Below are positions 14,615 through 17,408 of a stretch of 17,408 nt of DNA, in pieces (position 1 is the stretch's first letter; each line of letters starts with the position of its first letter). The notes below the pieces were generated by a model. That model was not told the DNA's origin, made no database searches, and saw only the letters and a list, made by a program, of their open reading frames with translations. This stretch comes from Sphingobacteriia bacterium. Its GTDB lineage: Bacteria > Bacteroidota > Bacteroidia > Chitinophagales > Chitinophagaceae. A program made the position numbers and the translations under genes. Where the stretch lies: assembly GCA_004294465.1 (NCBI GenBank), contig REAV01000080.1, positions 1 through 17,408 on the forward strand. Reading direction: 5' to 3'.

Positions 14615-17408
14615 ATGTTGAAGTTTATTTCTAAGTTATTCGGTGGCAGTAAAAGTGAAAAAGATGTGCAGGTTTTAATGCCTATCGTCGAAAAAACCAA
14701 ACAGTTTTTTCAGCATTATCAAACCCTTTCAAACGATGAACTTCGGGCAAAAACCAGTTCATTTAAAGAAAGGATCCAAAGTCATCTTTCCAGTATTGAT
14801 GCAGCAATTGCTGCTCAAAAAGCAGCAGCGGAAGCCCTTCCTGAAAATGATATTCATGGAAAAGACAGTATTTATCAGCAAATCGATAAACTAAAAAAGG
14901 AAAGGGATCAAAAAATTGAAGAAGCATTGAGTGATATTCAACCCGAGGCTTTTGCAGTGATCAAAGAAACTGCTCGGAGGTTTAAGGAGAATGCTGTTTT
15001 AAAATCTACAGCTACGCAATACGACAGAGATTTGAGTGTTCGAAAAGATTACATCACTATAGTTGGAGATCAGGTTGAGTATAAAAATACCTGGACTGCT
15101 GGCGGTGGAACTGTTTTATGGAATATGGTTCATTACGATGTTCAGCTAATTGGTGGTAGTGTTTTGCATCAAGGAAAGATTGCTGAAATGGCAACCGGAG
15201 AAGGTAAAACATTGGTATCAACTTTGCCAGCCTATTTAAATGCATTGGCAGGCGAGGGTGTTCATATTGTAACAGTGAACGATTATTTGGCAAAAAGAGA
15301 TAGTGAATGGAATGGTACAATATTCGAATGGTTGGGTTTAACAGTAGATTGTATTGATAAGCATGAGCCCAATAGTGAGGCAAGAAGAAAAGCCTATTTA
15401 GCAGATATTACCTATGGTACCAATAACGAATTTGGTTTTGATTATTTGAGGGATAATATGGTGCATAATCCAGAAGAGATGGTTCAAAGAAAACACCATT
15501 TTGCAATGGTGGATGAAGTGGATTCTGTGTTGATTGATGATGCAAGAACGCCATTGATTATCTCTGGACCTATTGGACATCAAACTGGAGAACAGCAATT
15601 CTTTGAATTGAAACCAAGAATTGAAAAATTAGTGGATGCACAAAAAAGAGCTACCCAACATTTCTTAACAGAAGCCAAGAAAAAGATTGCTGAAGGCAAT
15701 GATGATCCTAAAGATGGTGGATTGGCTTTGTTCCGTGCACATAGGGGTTTACCTAAGAACAGTGCTTTAATAAAGTATTTGAGTGAGCCTGGTATGAGGG
15801 TGAAATTGCAAAAATCTGAAAACTATTATTTGGCAGATCAGCAAAGAGAAATGCCGATAGCCGATAAAGAATTGTATTTCTATATTGATGAAAAAAATAA
15901 TTCAGTAGAACTTACAGACAAAGGAATTCAATTGATTACAGGGGCAGGTGAAGACACAAGTTTTTTTGTATTACCTGATATTAGTTTGTCTTTGGCAGCA
16001 GTAGATAAAGATGCATCATTAGACGCTGATCAAAAATTACATAAGAAAGAATCCATCATTAATGAATACTCTGTAAAAGCTGATCGTATTCATACGGTTC
16101 AACAATTATTAAAAGCCTATACATTATTTGATAAGGATGTAGAATACGTAGTAATGGATGGTGGCGTAAAAATTGTTGATGAACAAACAGGTCGTATACT
16201 TGATGGAAGAAGGTATTCCGATGGTTTGCATCAGGCCATTGAAGCAAAAGAAAATGTGAAGATAGAAGCAGCAACTCAAACCTATGCTACTGTTACATTA
16301 CAGAATTATTTTAGAATGTATCATAAGTTGGCAGGTATGACAGGTACTGCGGAAACTGAAGCTGCTGAATTATGGGATATTTATAAATTAGATGTGGTAA
16401 GTATTCCAACGAATGTTACTGCTATAAGAAAAGACGAGCAGGATTTGGTGTTTAAAACCAAGCGCGAAAAATTTGGAGCTGTAATTGAAGAGATTCAAAA
16501 ACTTATATTCCCATATTCGCACTACAAAACAACAGGTGAAAATGATAGTCTTGGAAATCCCGTTCCTGAGTTTGATAATAAGGGTAATCTAATTCCTGTT
16601 CCAAATCCTAAAACAGGCAATATTGAGCCTAAAACAGCAAGACCTGTTCTAGTAGGTACTACTTCAGTTGAAGTAAGTGAATTATTGAGTAGAATGCTTC
16701 GCCAAAAACAAATTCCACACAATGTATTGAATGCAAAGCAGCATGCCAGAGAAGCACAGATAGTTGCAGAAGCAGGATTTGCAGGAGCTGTTACCATTGC
16801 TACCAATATGGCTGGTCGTGGTACGGATATTAAACTGGGGCCAGGAGTAAAAGAAGCTGGTGGGTTGGCTATTCTAGGTACCGAACGTCATGAGTCTCGA
16901 AGAGTAGATCGTCAGTTGAGAGGTCGTGCAGGTCGTCAAGGAGATCCAGGATCATCATTGTTCTTTGTTTCATTAGAAGATGATTTGATGCGCATGTTTG
17001 GAAGCGAAAGAATTGCTAAAGTAATGGACTTTGCAGGATACAAAGAGGGAGAAGTGATTCAGCATAGCATGATCACTAAATCAATTGAACGTGCTCAAAG
17101 AAAAGTGGAAGAGAACAACTTCGGTATAAGAAAACGTTTATTGGAGTATGATGATGTAATGAATAAACAACGTACCGTAATTTATTCAAAAAGAAACCAT
17201 GCATTGTTTGGAGAAAGATTGGCATTGGATTTAGACAATGCGATGTATGGAGTTGCCGAAGGATTAGTGAATGCATTTAAGGAGCAAAATGATTATGAAG
17301 GTTTCCGCCTGGCAGTAATTGTGAATTTTGGTATCGACTCAAGTATTAGTGCAGAAGAATTAAGCAAATCTTCAGAGAATCAATTAACTGAAAAATTATA
17401 TTCTGAAG
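14615..17408 (+). CDS. secA: Preprotein translocase ATPase SecA (3' end beyond window)
   Basis: SecA is the ATP-driven motor that pushes unfolded preproteins through SecYEG at the inner membrane. About 931 residues are visible with no stop, and the C-terminus lies outside the window. ATG at 14615 starts the expected [10 protein letters not shown]. Walker A ATGEGKT is at 193-199, Walker B VDEVD at 299-303 followed by [15 protein letters not shown], the [10 protein letters not shown] motif of the second nucleotide domain at 730-739, and [15 protein letters not shown] from 766. A lysine/alanine-rich helix near 70-110 and the insert around 330-470 are usual for long Bacteroidota SecA. Residues ~631-674 form a proline- and asparagine-rich insert before [11 protein letters not shown] that I do not remember from other SecAs. 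It is divergent from the hypothetical gene, so it begins its own transcript. Confidence 0.97.
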   Translation, partial: MLKFISKLFGGSKSEKDVQVLMPIVEKTKQFFQHYQTLSNDELRAKTSSFKERIQSHLSSIDAAIAAQKAAAEALPENDIHGKDSIYQQIDKLKKERDQKIEEALSDIQPEAFAVIKETARRFKENAVLKSTATQYDRDLSVRKDYITIVGDQVEYKNTWTAGGGTVLWNMVHYDVQLIGGSVLHQGKIAEMATGEGKTLVSTLPAYLNALAGEGVHIVTVNDYLAKRDSEWNGTIFEWLGLTVDCIDKHEPNSEARRKAYLADITYGTNNEFGFDYLRDNMVHNPEEMVQRKHHFAMVDEVDSVLIDDARTPLIISGPIGHQTGEQQFFELKPRIEKLVDAQKRATQHFLTEAKKKIAEGNDDPKDGGLALFRAHRGLPKNSALIKYLSEPGMRVKLQKSENYYLADQQREMPIADKELYFYIDEKNNSVELTDKGIQLITGAGEDTSFFVLPDISLSLAAVDKDASLDADQKLHKKESIINEYSVKADRIHTVQQLLKAYTLFDKDVEYVVMDGGVKIVDEQTGRILDGRRYSDGLHQAIEAKENVKIEAATQTYATVTLQNYFRMYHKLAGMTGTAETEAAELWDIYKLDVVSIPTNVTAIRKDEQDLVFKTKREKFGAVIEEIQKLIFPYSHYKTTGENDSLGNPVPEFDNKGNLIPVPNPKTGNIEPKTARPVLVGTTSVEVSELLSRMLRQKQIPHNVLNAKQHAREAQIVAEAGFAGAVTIATNMAGRGTDIKLGPGVKEAGGLAILGTERHESRRVDRQLRGRAGRQGDPGSSLFFVSLEDDLMRMFGSERIAKVMDFAGYKEGEVIQHSMITKSIERAQRKVEENNFGIRKRLLEYDDVMNKQRTVIYSKRNHALFGERLALDLDNAMYGVAEGLVNAFKEQNDYEGFRLAVIVNFGIDSSISAEELSKSSENQLTEKLYSE

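Noticed and set aside
15057..17276. Several minus-strand open frames inside secA
   Set aside because: Their products are rich in His, Leu and Gln with no domain, as expected for antisense of AT-rich coding DNA; the plus strand is unbroken SecA.

Overview
The window looks like chromosomal DNA of a Bacteroidota bacterium, most likely near Chitinophagaceae. The signs are AT-rich coding sequence, long Bacteroidota-type SecA, a standalone lactate-dehydrogenase-like malate dehydrogenase, and promoters of the Bacteroidota form (TTGG, 19 bases, TAnnTTTG). Family placement is from remembered protein sequences, not a search. Genes are densely packed. No gap between genes exceeds 300 bases, and I found no tRNA, rRNA, CRISPR array, insertion sequence or phage gene.

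Layout. Bases 3-1139 (minus) hold one open frame made of two unrelated halves: the first ~119 residues of a YebC/PmpR-type regulator, joined in frame to the N-terminal part of an OppA-type peptide-binding protein. It starts from a good Bacteroidota promoter (1197-1227). The OppA part is unlike anything else here and is probably an assembly or cloning chimera at a contig end. Next on the minus strand is an APC-family amino acid permease with its own terminator. It is divergent from a plus-strand run of five genes (2966-8554): a DAACS glutamate/dicarboxylate symporter, a DedA membrane protein, two tandem paralogous MFS transporters and a GT9 glycosyltransferase. The run ends at a strong bidirectional terminator (8555-8585), shared with malate dehydrogenase on the other strand.

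The minus-strand stretch 8605-14495 reads, in transcription order: a hypothetical exported protein whose frame is broken by an amber codon, atpG (ATP synthase gamma), scpB (condensin accessory), lysA (diaminopimelate decarboxylase), an MlaF-like ABC ATPase, a periplasmic thioredoxin-fold protein, and mdh. scpB-lysA-ABC-thioredoxin are tightly packed (22, 22 and -4 bases) and look like one operon. secA starts at 14615 on the plus strand and runs off the right edge after ~931 residues.

Function. Most of the window is housekeeping: central carbon metabolism, lysine/peptidoglycan precursor supply, energy conversion, chromosome segregation and protein export, plus a transporter-rich accessory operon. 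I did not find a convincing new multi-gene system. The points most worth a second look are the YebC-OppA chimera, the amber codon between signal peptide and body of the hypothetical protein, a 12-bp palindrome over the apparent atpG promoter, and a proline-rich ~44-residue insertion in SecA.
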